Source: Asterochloris sp. CNOR1
Lineage: Eukaryota; Chlorophyta; Trebouxiophyceae; Trebouxiales; Trebouxiaceae
Length of the DNA stretch: 64,000 nucleotides
Reading direction: 5' to 3'
NCBI GenBank assembly: GCA_963969365.1
Contig: OZ017751.1
Coordinates: 3,224,001-3,288,000, forward strand
Shown here: positions 1 to 11,400 of the stretch, piece by piece
How the letters are laid out: every line of letters begins with the position of its first letter
How positions within the stretch are numbered: position 1 is the stretch's first letter
Made by a program: the position numbers and the translations under genes
The notes under the pieces: generated by a model
Databases searched by the model: none
The model's input: only the letters and a program-made list of their open reading frames with translations
What the model was told of the DNA's origin: nothing

Positions 1-372
1 CCTGCCAGCCATTCATGGAAAGCACCACTCAGCAAACTCACTTTGTAGCAGGCTAACACCCTTCTGGCCTTCTCAACAGCCAGTTTCTGGAGACCGCTGC
101 ATGCTTGGATGAAGGTGGCATCTAGAGGAGGGGAGCCTGGGTGAAGGGGCCAGTCCATGCTTCCAGCAGAGGTGCATGTGGGGCAGCCATTCACGCAAAG
201 CACCGCTCAGCGAACTCACCTAGTAGCTGGCCAACACCCTCTCGAACCTTCTCGACAGCCAATTTCACCTAGAAACCACTGCATGCTTGAATTACAATAG
301 CGTATACGGGTGGGGAAGCCAGAGTTGGGGCCAGTCTTTTCCTTCAGCCAGGGTACATGTGAGGTTGCAGCC
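1..372. repeat. Two-copy tandem repeat (unit about 186 bp) at the window edge
   Basis: Copy 1 (1 to about 180) and copy 2 (about 187-372) share the order: a block around AGCACC(A/G)CTCAGC, a block around TTCTC(A/G)ACAGCCA, then CTGCATGCTTG and GGGGCCAGTC. Read on the minus strand, each copy has an acceptor-like AG, an open stretch (KLAVEK then a variable tail) and a GTGAGT donor, so the repeat could be a duplicated exon of a minus-strand gene lying mostly to the left. No start or stop is visible, so I do not call a gene. The stretch up to 435 holds nothing else I recognise; the 5' end of the plus-strand gene beginning with the exon at 436 must lie here or further left. Confidence 0.55.
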
Positions 373-435
373 AGGGTTTCCACCTCCCTTTCATCATAGT
401 GCGCTGAGCTGAGCACCCATAGCCTGCTGCTGCAG

Positions 436-3400
436 AGCAGCTGGCGGGACACTCTGGTCAGGCGCCGCTTGCGCCTGCTCATCAAGCAGCGCCGGGCCAA
501 GCACAGGTCCCGCCTGGTGAGAGCGCATGCCATTAAGTGTGCGCCAAGCATGCCACTGAAATTGCCCCTTTGTCTGTGCATGCATCAAAGACGCACAGAT
601 CTGCATCCTTCCTGGACAACACAGTAAGCAGCCATTGAATATGGCGCACTCTGTTCAGTGCTGCAAGGAATTGACTGGCCCTGGCTCCACGACAGCAGGC
701 AGGCCCACATTTTTGTGCATGATGCAACCGCTTAAAGTGAGGAGGGCAGCAAGACTACCCATACACAGCCACCCTGACTGCAATTCGCCCTGCCTGCAGC
801 TCACATGGTCGCTAGCATCGGTGCCGCTGACGCTGCTGCTCGTGAGTCCCCTGCCTGTGGAGGCCAACAGCTGTCCTGCCACCTTTGATCAAAATGTGCA
901 CTGCAATGAATGCTTGAACAAAGTTCTGAGAACTCTTGTAGCGTAGGAAGCGCAGTAACTGTAAGTGTGCGTAGCTGCCCCTCTCCTTGCATGCCTGCAA
1001 TCAACCCTGTGCAATCACCTCAGCAGTTGTTGCTATGTTTGAAACTGCACCCAAGTTGCAGGCAGGGTAGGTGCCACCGCCCTCCGTAACCAAGTGTCTT
1101 AATTGAGCCATGAGGTTCCCAAGAGTTGGCAAGGCCCCCCACCCAGGGTGGAGCCTGAATGTACATGTCAACAATTTGGGTGGAGCCAGGCCTGACTGAG
1201 TGGTGCCTGCCTCCATGCTGGCAGCTGACCCTGCAGCTGACTGCAGCTGCCTGCCAACAACATTTGGGCCATGTAACGCATTACTGCTGCCACCGCTTGG
1301 CCATTGCAGGCAACTCGGCTGCGCTCTCCTTTGCGCATGGAGACAGGATGACTCTGTGGCAGGCCCCGCCACAGTGCCCCTTCCCCCTCCATCACTCTGC
1401 CATGCCTGTGCCACGTGCCTGCAAAGATGACTGCACTGCCCAGCACCTCTGCATGCTACACCTCCGCAGTTGACTGACTGCCACTTTCTCCTTGGCTGCA
1501 CGTCACTCAGCCTGTGCTCTCTGCCCCTGCAGAGGCCAGCGCTGAGCACTGTGTACTGTGCTTCTGCAGATGACTGGCTAACCCACCTTCCCCTGGCTGC
1601 CACTGCAGGTGACTCCACTGCCCGCCATCCCTGTGTACTACGCTTACTACCGCACCTTCTCGCACTACAAGGCGCTGGCCGGGTGCGATGCCATACGGCG
1701 GGCACTGGCGCACCAGGACGCAGAGCAGCTGCAGGTGCCCAGCCCTCCTAGAAGCACTTGCCTACCAATGGGCTCTGCTGCTGCAGTCCAGCTTGCTTTG
1801 CTTGGGGCAGCCTGAAGGCATTTGGTGGCCTGCACAAGGGCATGTTGGCAGGGCCAGCCTTTTGCTGAGGTGCACCAAGACACCGAGCAGCTGCAGGTTG
1901 ACAGAAGACTCGCCATGCACTGGGAACATTGAGGCCTTTGAGGAGCACTCACTGCTGAGTGACATAAGTAGACACATCAGCTGCACAATGGGCTTGGCAG
2001 TGCAGCCTGTGCTGAGGTGCACCAGGACGCTGAGCAGCTGCAAAATCTTGTTCACAGCAGAGTCACCGGGCACTGGCGTCAGGGTGGCCTGTGAAGGGCA
2101 CTTGCTGCTGAGATGCACCAGGTGGCAGATCAGCTGTACATGGGGGCGCATCGTGCTCATGTTGCAGGGGGCAGCCTGCTAGATATAGATAACAAATCAA
2201 TCACCCACCAACTGCAGGTGGGGGCTCCTATGGTCTGATCATTGCATTGACTGCTGCTTGCAGCTGCCCCAGGCCAGGCTATGCCCTGCAAACAGCTGAG
2301 CTTGGTCCAAGAGGTATCCATGAGCAGTGATAAAGGTACTGCCGGGTCGCCAGAACACTGAGCTGCTCCAGGCTGGGCAATGCATTGCAACAGCTGAGCC
2401 TTGTGCAAGAGGTGCCCATAAGCAGCAGCAAGGTGATGCAGGGTGCCGGAATTTTGAACATCTGCAGGTGAGGTGGCTGAGCACATGCCAGTGTGGTGCT
2501 TGTGTTGTAGGCAATCTGCATGCCAGGGGCCTACTTTGGGAGGCTGTAGACCTGTGGCTGCTGGGTGGCGTGATGCGGGTGCCATGTGGACGTGCGTGTG
2601 AGGTGACTGTCTGGGGTGTAGGTGGAGAACAGAGAAAGGAGAACAGGCCACACTTGCTGCGGGGGAACAGTTTAGCACCGGGACACCAAAATCTGAACCC
2701 CAACCGAGCAGCCTGTAGGCAGGACAAGTATTTTGGGGCCAGGGCTGTGCAGCTTAGAGTGAGGGGTCTCTGATCCTGGCAGGGCGGCCAAGGCGCTGCA
2801 GAGATGGCAACTGCACCTGCTGCTGCACGTGAGGCAGTCCCACAGCTGTCGGGTCTGCTGCACGCAACTGTCAGCACACTTGCTGCAGGGCAGGGCAGCC
2901 CTGTTGTGGCCGGAGCTTGCAACAAGGTTTGTTGTCAAGTGGCAGTGACCTGGGCAGGCAGCAGTGCTCTCTGTTGCCTGGCCTCTCCGCTGCAAAGCAA
3001 GCAGCCCTGCTGAGACCAGGCAGGCCATCTGCGCAGGACTTGCGGCAGAACAATGCTGCAGGTTCATCTGGAGTGAGACAGAGCATGCCCTTTGTGCAGG
3101 ACCTGCGGCAGAAGATGCTGCAGATGCAGATAAACGAAACAGACATGCATCCCCTGGGCTGGCCTGCCAAGCTGATCAAGACGCCGCCAAAGTGAGCACC
3201 GCCTCTGGTGCATAGGCCAAGATGGTCAAGATGCGGCCAAAGCGAGCACAGCCAGTTCTGCATGGGCACTGCTGGAGGATGAGGGGGCCAGCACCCTCAT
3301 CCCTCTTTCCGGGGAGTTCCAGGGCCAGCCCTCATCCTGCAGCAGCATTGGCAGGCCCTGACGGCAACTGCCCATGCATTGTGTGGGCAGCAGCAACTTG

Positions 3401-4355
3401 GCGTGCTGCGACGGAGACCGCCCACGCAAAGTGTGAGCAGCGGCAACTCGGCTGGCTCTGACAGAGGTTGCCCATGCAGAGTGTGAGCAGCTGGCCGCTT
3501 CCTGTACATGTACAACCTGTGTCTCACCGCAAAGCAGACATTGGCCGTGCAGGCAGCAGCCACTCTGCATGGGGGCTATGCTGTCGGAAGACATTGCCTG
3601 CCACCAGCAGGCTCCATGATGTTCTTGTCGTTTGTTGCTGAACAAGCATAAGACGGCGCCCTGCAGCGGCAAGACCTGCCTGTGGCTCTGTCATAAGCTG
3701 CCTTGGCAAGCAGCGTGTGTCTACGCCTATTGCAATCTGTGGGGGTTGACACACAGGTCATCCACAATGCTGCAGGCAGCGGCACCTGCAAGGCACCATG
3801 CGCTGTGTCTGTCTCTCTTTCATCTTGTTTCCTGTACTGCAGATATCTGGACATACTGGACACAGTGGCCTCTGATGTTCATGTGGAGGCCCGCAGCCAG
3901 ATGGCTTATGCAGGCACCAGCGAGGAGCAGCTGGTTCGCCCAGAGCTGCAGCCGTCAGAGGAGCTGGACGCCATTGTGAAGCCTGCAGAGAGGTGATGTT
4001 CTCATTGGGTGCACATGGCAGCTGTACCTCTCAGATGGCACTCTGCAGTTGAGTCTGGCCTTCACTCAGCTGGCCTTCCTCCACTGGTATTCCATTGAGG
4101 GTACCTGCCAGCAAACTGCATCACAATCCAGCTGCTGCAAAGGCATAAGTGTAGCAAACCAGACTTGCTGTTTGTCATGCTGTCTCCATCTTTGGCTCAT
4201 GTTCCTGCAGGCTGCACTCCCCTCTGGAGGACGAGCAGATCATTGAGATTGACAAAGCCTTTAGTGTTGGGGGCCTGATGGCGCATGCTGCTGCGGCACG
4301 CAAGAGGGTGCTTGGCGCCGCGTTCCCTAAGCGCAGGCCATCTGAGAGCACATGA
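436..4355 (+). CDS. Mitochondrial K+/H+ exchange-related protein (Mit_KHE1 family), 5' end unresolved
   Basis: Exons read: 436-516, 800-841, 1609-1734, 2394-2432, 3100-3191, 3843-3992, 4211-4355; all joins keep phase and the last ends in TGA. The second and third exons join to LASVPLTLLLVTPLPAIPVY followed by YAYYRTFSHYKALAG, the hallmark of the Mit_KHE1 family (yeast YDL183C kin), which is tied to mitochondrial K+/H+ exchange and volume control. The tail has the family's acidic PLEDEQIIEIDKAF segment before a basic end. The first visible exon is very basic (SSWRDTLVRRRLRLL, then more Arg/Lys). The start codon and any mitochondrial presequence are upstream and not identified. The 39-nt exon at 2394 is the least certain, and one more small exon may lie between 2432 and 3100. 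Its introns are full of splice-junction duplications. It converges with the UV endonuclease gene. Confidence 0.75.
1418..1608 (+). repeat. Decayed copies of an exon start upstream of the 1609 exon
   Basis: The real exon begins GTGACTCCACTGCCCGCC after CACTGCAG. Imperfect copies lie upstream at about 1429 (ATGACTGCACTGCCCAG), 1466 (TTGACTGACTGCCACTT) and 1571 (ATGACTGGCTAACCCACC, with a stop). All are in direct orientation and preceded by a pyrimidine-rich tract. Confidence 0.6.
1855..2140 (+). repeat. Three decayed copies of the end of the 1609-1734 exon
   Basis: The exon ends in CACCAGGACGCAGAGCAGCT GCAG before the donor. Copies follow in the intron at about 1872 (CACCAAGACACCGAGCAGCT), 2020 (CACCAGGACGCTGAGCAGCT) and 2118 (CACCAGGTGGCAGATCAGCT), each preceded by GCTGAG(G/A)TG. 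They are direct, about 100-150 bp apart, and progressively less like the exon. Confidence 0.7.
2265..2450 (+). repeat. Duplicated mini-exon in the Mit_KHE1-family gene
   Basis: Two copies 98 bp apart each look like a complete small exon: an acceptor (AACAG), CTGAGC then a coding stretch reading LSLVQEV, and a GT donor. The copy starting at 2296 ends in phase 1 (before GTACTG). The copy starting at 2394 is 39 nt and keeps phase 0, so I used the second in the gene model. Either could be spliced. Confidence 0.55.
3030..3240 (+). repeat. Exon-start and exon-end copies around the 3100-3191 exon
   Basis: Upstream, CAGGACTTGCGGCAGAACAA (about 3037) copies the real start CAGGACCTGCGGCAGAAGAT. Downstream, CAAGATGGTCAAGATGCGGC (about 3220) copies the real end CAAGCTGATCAAGACGCCGC, and its donor has changed from GTGAGC to GCGAGC. 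One exon is thus flanked on both sides by its own edge copies. Confidence 0.6.
3335..3505. repeat. Minisatellite, about three units of 54-57 bp, intronic
   Basis: Units share the order: a GCAGC(A/G)GCAAC-type block, GGC(T/A)G(T/C) then a GACGGA-type block, CGCCCA(C/T)GCA and GTGTG(A/G)GCAGC. They sit in the intron between the 3191 and 3843 splice sites of the Mit_KHE1-family gene. No coding sense is seen. Confidence 0.5.
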
Positions 4356-5485
4356 TGCACAAAGCTGACTGATGCATCAGTAGGTTGCATGCTTGCCTGA
4401 TTCCAGATATAGGGAGGTGGCCCTCTTGGTATCTCAAGTTCAGGTCCACGCCTGCGTTGAAGGGCAAGTGTGTGCAGCCTACTTGATGAGACCAACAGCT
4501 TTCAGCAAGATGTGCACAATGGCTTCCAACACCAGTGTCCATTGAAGCAGCTCGCCCTGCCACTCGAGCAATGAGATATGCCTGAAGCTACAAGCCTGCG
4601 CTGCTGGTTAAAGCCAACCACAAGACATTCCATTTCATATGAACGGAGGAGTTGGTATGCAGTGCCAATTCATGTTCATTGGTGACATCTGAAGGGCATT
4701 GTGATAACACAGTGGACCAATTACAGCACCAGCATTTACATCGCAGAGTCCAGAACAAAATTGGTTGCAGAGACATCTAAACTGCAACCTTGATCTCTGG
4801 CACAAACACCTGCAACAAAGATGAACTGCGTCATTGTATCACCCGCAAGGTGCAGGACGCATGCATGAAGCAAAGTTCATCCTGCTTGATGAGGGGCAAG
4901 ACGCTTCAGAGCCCAAAGCAGCCGCCAGGTCCCACACCCCTTCCATATGAGACCAGCAAACCCTGCAGATGCGGCCCCCAGCTCGCCTCCTGTAGCTGCA
5001 CGCGGAGATATGGACCCCAGTCATTCCTCCACAGATTGTTGTGCAGACCCATGCACATGCATGCTTGAGGAACACCATTAGAATGTGATCCTCCGAGATC
5101 CTGCCAGAACGGGAACAGGCCCTGCAACCCGTCTCACCTGGGACAGCTTCTTGTCACGTGAATGTCCTGGTCCGCCCAATTCCTATAGGCAACCCTGACA
5201 TGTCGCAAGAATGCCCCTGAGCCCACCTGCGGCAACTCCATCTGCTGCCTGCTTGCTTGCTGGCTTCCATCACGAGTGCTGCTGACATCGATTCGCCCAT
5301 CGTGGACCTTGTTTATACTTGTTTGTCCAATTGGCCCAGCAGATCTCCCACCCAGTGGCTGATTGTTGCAGGTCAGTCAGCCCTCCCTCAGGGACGCAAT
5401 GCTTCTAAGCAGACCATGAGCAGCTCCACGCGCAGCCCTGCAAGCCTAAGGCATGTCATGGGGTTGTGCTGCGCACGACAACTGT
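4356..5485. other. Convergent 3' region without a supported gene
   Basis: This 1.1 kb lies between the stop of the Mit_KHE1-family gene and the last readable codon of the UV endonuclease gene. It should hold both 3' untranslated regions. Copies of the endonuclease exon end occur at about 5224 and 5514 (CCCACCTG(T/C)GGCA(G/A)CTCCA on the plus strand). If the exon at 5782 is really spliced at 5597, a final small exon of that gene would also be here; I could not identify it. Confidence 0.5.
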
Positions 5486-8400
5486 CTAGTAACACTGGGA
5501 CAGGGACGGAGCCCACCTGTGGCAGCTCCACCTGCAGCCATGCCGGTCGCCTGACAGGTGTCCCTCATGCCCTGCCAGCGCATGACCAGGCCCCACCTGT
5601 GGCAGCTCCACGTTCAGGCCGACGAGCTTGCGGAACTCCATGAGGGTGTGCTCCTTGGCCTTGGCCTCCACCATGACGTCCACGTTGGCCTCCTCCCCGT
5701 GCAGGTTCATGGGCCCGCGGATGAACATGGAGTGGGCGCTGCGCACCTTCATCGGGTCCTCCGGACTCTCAGACCAGTGCACCTGCAGGGGCCAGGCCGG
5801 GGCAGCATGAATGCACCTGCTACAAGATGTCTGCAAGGGGCACCTCAGGCTGTCCTGGCAACTTGGACTGGGAGGCAAATGACACTGTAATCCTGATGTG
5901 CTGCAACGAGTAGATGACGAATGGGAGGCCAGGCAAACTCCTGGACAACTGCACGTGTAGGTGGCAGGCAGGGGCAAGGTTCAATCAGAAGCTACATTGT
6001 GTTGTCAAAAGTCAAGAAGTCAGGGACAATGCTTGTGCTGGGCTTGACTGCGCGCCAGGCCAGGGTGAACAGGTCAAATCCTGCACTTGGGGTGCAACAA
6101 TGCTGATAAAGCTTGAGTTAAAGGAGCAGGAGCAGTGAAGCTGCCAAGCTTTCCAATTGGCAGGCGTGTGCAGAGACTGGCAAGGTAGTGAGTGCTCAGC
6201 TGTGATCCAGCAGGGTGCAGATCTCAGGTGGGATCCCCAGGATCTCTGCTGGAAGTCTTTGCTTGGGAACGGGAGCAGGTGCACAGCATTGCAGCTGCCC
6301 AGCGGCTCACCATGGGCCGCACATCCTTAGGCCAGGTGGCAATGGCCCTCTTGAAGGCCTCCTCCTCAGACCAGTCACCTGTGCAAAACTTCTGCAGGGG
6401 ACGGACAGCAGCAACCTGTCAGCAACTCATCAAAACAGTATGGGCAATAGCGTCTACCTTAGTCCAGGCCCCTATGCAAAACTACTGCAGGGATTACACA
6501 GCAACAGCTTGGGACCAGTCAGCAGCTCAACAAAGGCCAGCAAAAGTCAGAAGCGGCAATGTAATAAGGTTGCCTTTCCCAAGGTGTAAGCAAAGCTTGT
6601 GTACTGGTCATGAGTGTCTGTCCCTCTTAAAGGCAGAGGCCAAAGGAGGGCACTTTCGACGCCCTCGAGTGCTGTGCCGGGCCTGCATGAGCCTGGCACA
6701 TGTTGGCAACTTGCCCCCGGCTGACTGGATGTGTATGGGGCATGCATGTAGTACCCTGGCAGGCAGCTCACATGGTGGTGGAAGTCGAACGTGATGGGCA
6801 CTCCAATCCTCGCATTGAGGGTGAGCAGGTCCTTCACGCTGTACATGTTGGCCTTGTCATCGTTCTCAATGGCCAGGCGCCTGCGGCAGTTCTCGCTGAG
6901 CCGCGGGAAGTTCCTGCACAGGGCAGATTACAGCAGCGGCTGACGAAAAATGATCACTGTGAGACATGCATGTGGCGAGTTCCGATCATGCCACTTGACA
7001 TTCCTGAACGGCAATGTTTCTGCTTAAGCTGGGAAGCTGCGGTCGGAGCCAGGCCTTTTTGCAGTCCTTGTTGACGCAAGGAGTGCTCCTGCAGGGCAGT
7101 GTGCCTTTGGCTCTTATCAGGCAGGGGCCAGTTGATGGTTTGCTGTGCAGAGGGGGTCTCTGCATGTCTCCCTGAGCAACCTGCCGACAAGTGCGCGGCA
7201 AGAGGTGTTGTGGCCAATGTGGGCAGAGGAAGGAGGACTGTGCAGGGATGAAGGGAGAGTCTTCCAGGCTTTGGGCACTTCAGGTCATGTTCTTGCATGG
7301 GGTCCGGAGAGGGCTGTGGTCCGGGCACCGCCAGCGCTGAGAAGCCTGAGTGGCTCTCAATGTGTAGGCACAACCTGCGGTGCTCATTAAGGCAGAGATG
7401 TACTGCTGCAGCCAGTCGTTGCTAATCAAGCTGCCATGTATAGCCAAGCCATAGCTGATGCCAGCAGGCTAGTATGCGCTTGTCGAGCTGTTGCAGGGTG
7501 CAGCAAGCTTTGGCCAGCAAGCTGAGTTCTGAGTGTGGTCAGCCAGGTCATGGACTACATGAGTCCAGGGGCCTGCACCCAGACTGCTACAGATGCTGTG
7601 TGTTTTGACAAGCGCAGAGTATCAGGTATGCTGCAGGCACTCACTGTGCAAATCTGTTGAGTGTCTCCTCCCGGCCCTCATAGGTCCCTCCAATGTGGAT
7701 GTTGATTTTGTTCCACATACTTGGTTCATATCCCAAGAGGTCAAAGGTCTGCAGAGAAGCAGCACAACTTCGATCACACCTTGCAGACAGCCAGATGATG
7801 AGCAGCATGAGGGAGTGTGCAGCAAAGAGACGCCGTCCTGGAGAAGTGGCTGCCGCAGCATGCACTGCGTGTGATGAGTTGTGACGCCATCTGGTAGAAC
7901 AGCAGCTCAACAGTCTTCAGGGGGCTGGTGCTGGCAGCATAAGCTGCACACGGGCGCACTGGAGTTTTCTGACAAGAAGCATTAGTTGCCATGCCCAGTC
8001 ATGCAAAGTGTGGCTGCACAGGCTCACCATGGAATGTAGCTCCAGATCTCTGATGCTGCTCTCCACAATCTCAGGCCTGCAGGCAGCCAGAGGCTCATGA
8101 CAGCAGCCAAGGCAGCCTCTCTGCCTGCCCGACAAAGCTCCCTACAGGTGGCCCCAACTGCTGCAGTAGTTTTGTTGTGCAGAGGGACAAGCAGTAACTT
8201 TGCACTTCAAGCAGCACATGTGCGTGCACATGCTCTGCGCTGCTTAACCCGCTCTGCACAGCCAGCAGTAATAAGAAGCCCCATCGGGATGAGCGCATCT
8301 GCTGCCTGCGGCTCAGAGAGCAGATCCTTCATCCTATTCAGTATCCACCACACCAGGCTGGAACACAAAGTAGCATTCACATGACTGCTTTTGAAAACGC

Positions 8401-11400
8401 CTGAGGGAAAAGCTCTCACCTTGGTGCTGCCATCTTGACAAATTCAGAGGGGTGGGAGGTGAGGCGCATGTCGTACAAGCGTGCCAGCGTACCGGCCTCT
8501 GCCAGGGCGACTTTGATGTTGTCGAACTGGGGTAGGTCCTGGACCTTGTACTTGCCAGAATCTCCCCAAGGGAAGATGTCGCTGCTTAGCCTGCAAGTAA
8601 GGATGCAGCAGAAGCCCTTTCAGGGTCAATAGTGCTACTAGAGGTCCCCCAAAGATAGTTGTCGCTGCTCAGGTGCAGAATGATGAGAGGCACTGTCAGA
8701 CATGTCTCGTCCCACAGCATGGTTTCGCTGCTCAGCATGCATGGCAACATGGACACGATTGCAGCTGCAGGGTGCTGGAGGCATTGTCAGAAAGAGCTCA
8801 AGAGGTTCGGCACCCTCTCCTCGCCACCAGTCCCACCTAGGAATTTGGCCGTGACATCGGCCGCACAGCTCCCTGGCATGACCCCTCACAGCAACTGCAG
8901 GACAAAGCAGCTGCGGCAGGTTGCGCTTGCCCAGCCAGGGATGCCTGGGCCCTCCCAGGGTTGCCTGCTTACCCAGCCAGGGTGGGACGGCCAGTTCATG
9001 CGCAGGAGGAAGCATGTGCTCTGATCCAGGATGGTCCTATGCAGGGGGACATGCAGGAGATACATTACATGGCAGTGAAGGCCTGAAACCGCTGATCTGC
9101 TGTGCAAGCAAACAGGGCAAGCTGCCTGCTGCAAAGTCAACAGCAGACTACTCAGCCTTGCAAGGCGACACACTGAGCTCAGGCTCCTAGCAGTTGCAGC
9201 CCCTGAATGCCTGCAGCTCGCCTGAAGAGTCGCACCCCATTCTCGTAGTTCCACTGGATGATGGGCAGCAGGTCCCGGACGTTCTGCAGAGCCATCTCCC
9301 CTGCGTACTCCGGCCCCTTGGTCTCCAGAGTCTTGAGGATCAGGCCCCGGTTGGTTGTGACCTGCACATCACAGCTGCCACGAGTCCTTGGCACCGCATA
9401 CACAATTTTGCATGCCCTTCTGTGGGGGGCTACCTGCCCTGAGCAGCCCTGGCAGATAGATCTCTGCTTCCAGCAGGAGCCTGGCCTGCATAGACCCACA
9501 ACCTGACGGGAGCCACGGCATGTACTGCATGAAACCTATGGTGGCTGCAGCTCAGATGCTGTTCGCTTTGCTTTGCTGAGCCCGTGATTGCTGAGGCCGT
9601 TGAAGCAAAGTGCACCAGCTCCCACCCTGAAAGTAACCCCACTATAAAAGGCACCCTGGCTTAGGCGCTGCCCAGACACCCCTGCGTGGCTGGCAAGCAG
9701 AAGTGCAGGCACCTGCTTGGCCTGTCCAGATGATGCAAGCATCTGCAAACGGCCGCTTGCGGCCTCACCATGGGCTTCTGCTGCTGCAGGGTGTTGTTGA
9801 GACAGGCGTACCCCAGGTTGGGGACCGGGCGCGGGGGCACATGGACTGCAGGGCAGGCAGCATGAAGAGAGCTTGATTGGAAGTAACGGGGCTGTCCCCA
9901 TTGCTGGCACAGACAGTGGCAGCAGCAGGTCTCCCGCATACAGACTGCAGGGCAGGCAGCAGAAGTGAAGGTTGAGTGGAAGCAGCAGGGCTATCTGCTG
10001 GCAGAGGCGATCGGCGGGCAGTGGGTACCCCAACACAGACTGCAGCCCCTGCCCGACGCAATCGTGACAAGGCAAGCAGCAAGTGCTAAACATGTGCTGA
10101 ACAACCTATAGCCCATTCACGAACTCATTCACGCAAGTCGCAGGGTCCAGCTGCAGGGAACAGCTCGAAAAAGGCGCCCAGCACGAATTCGCTGCCTAGC
10201 CTGATGCAGGACCCTGTCGGTTAAGACCCCAGTGTTGAAAGAGCGAAGCTCGCCAGCACCAAGTGGCCTGTAAATCATGTGCATCCGTTTGCTACGCACA
10301 AGCAAGGACAGCTGCATCCATGGAATGTCATGCTCCAAGATGCTGGCGACAAAGTGCAGCACCTCTGATGAGACACTTCAAGGTCTCGCACCTGACTCTG
10401 GGTGGCCCAGGGCGTGCCGCGCAGCCGCCAGCAGCCTGATGGTGAGCCGGTTGTTGGCCTTGGGCAGGCGCAGCTTGGGCGCCTTCACCTTGGTCTCCAC
10501 CTCAATGTCGCCCTCAGCGGTGGTGACCGCAGTGGTGCCCTCCTCTGCATCTGCATCTGCCACCACGTCAGACTCCTCCTTGACCTGCGGGGCAATGAAG
10601 CCGCCTTCGCACAGGTGCCATCAGCGTTAGTGCAGCAGTGTTGCTCTCCTCTGCATTAGCATAACTTGCCTCCACCTGCAGGACAGGCTTGAATTGCCCA
10701 GCACATCACCTTCATCAGCAGGAGCAATATGATACCCTCCATAGCGCCTTGATCTGCCATCCTGGATAACTCATGTATTCCTTTTCGCTTCTGAGAGGAT
10801 GACCCTGAAGAAGAGGACAGCGGCAGTCAGGCACCCATCTGCCCCATGCTGTGCCAGAACATGGTTCAGCCAAAGCTTCTCACCGCTGGTCGTCCCAGGG
10901 GCATGCAGTTTTAGCACTGGTACTACTGCAGGGCAACCCCCATCAGGCTCTCAGACAATCAACAGACTCAGCCTGGGGGACTCTTGTAAGCGGCAACAGG
11001 CCTGTCCATATGCCTTCTGCAGTGCCACAGCAGGCCTTGCGTTGCCGTGACCAGAGTGCTCTGCCTTTCTGTTGTGCTGCTGTGGCCTGCTGCAGCTGCA
11101 CCTTGATCCTGGCCTCCTCCTCCTTGGCCAGCTTCTTCTTCTTAGCCTGGGAGACGACAGGAGGCTTCGCGCGAAACGCCATCAGCGCAATCTCCTGCTC
11201 ACTCATGCTGGCAAAGGTGGCCTCGAAGTCCACCTGCTCCTGCAGCTTGGCAGCTTTGGCCGCTGCCCTCTCAGCGGCCTTGGTGCCTGCAGCCACAGAG
11301 CAAAGAACTTGAACATAAGCACACCTGCTGGTTGCCCCAACAGCAGCCCTGCTTTCCTCGATGCCTCCAGCATGGGCCATAGCCTCCAGGGACAACCATT

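Noticed and set aside
1001-1705. 234-codon minus-strand frame
   Set aside because: Antisense to the Mit_KHE1-family exon at 1609 and its duplicated intron; Trp/Cys-rich, no homology seen.
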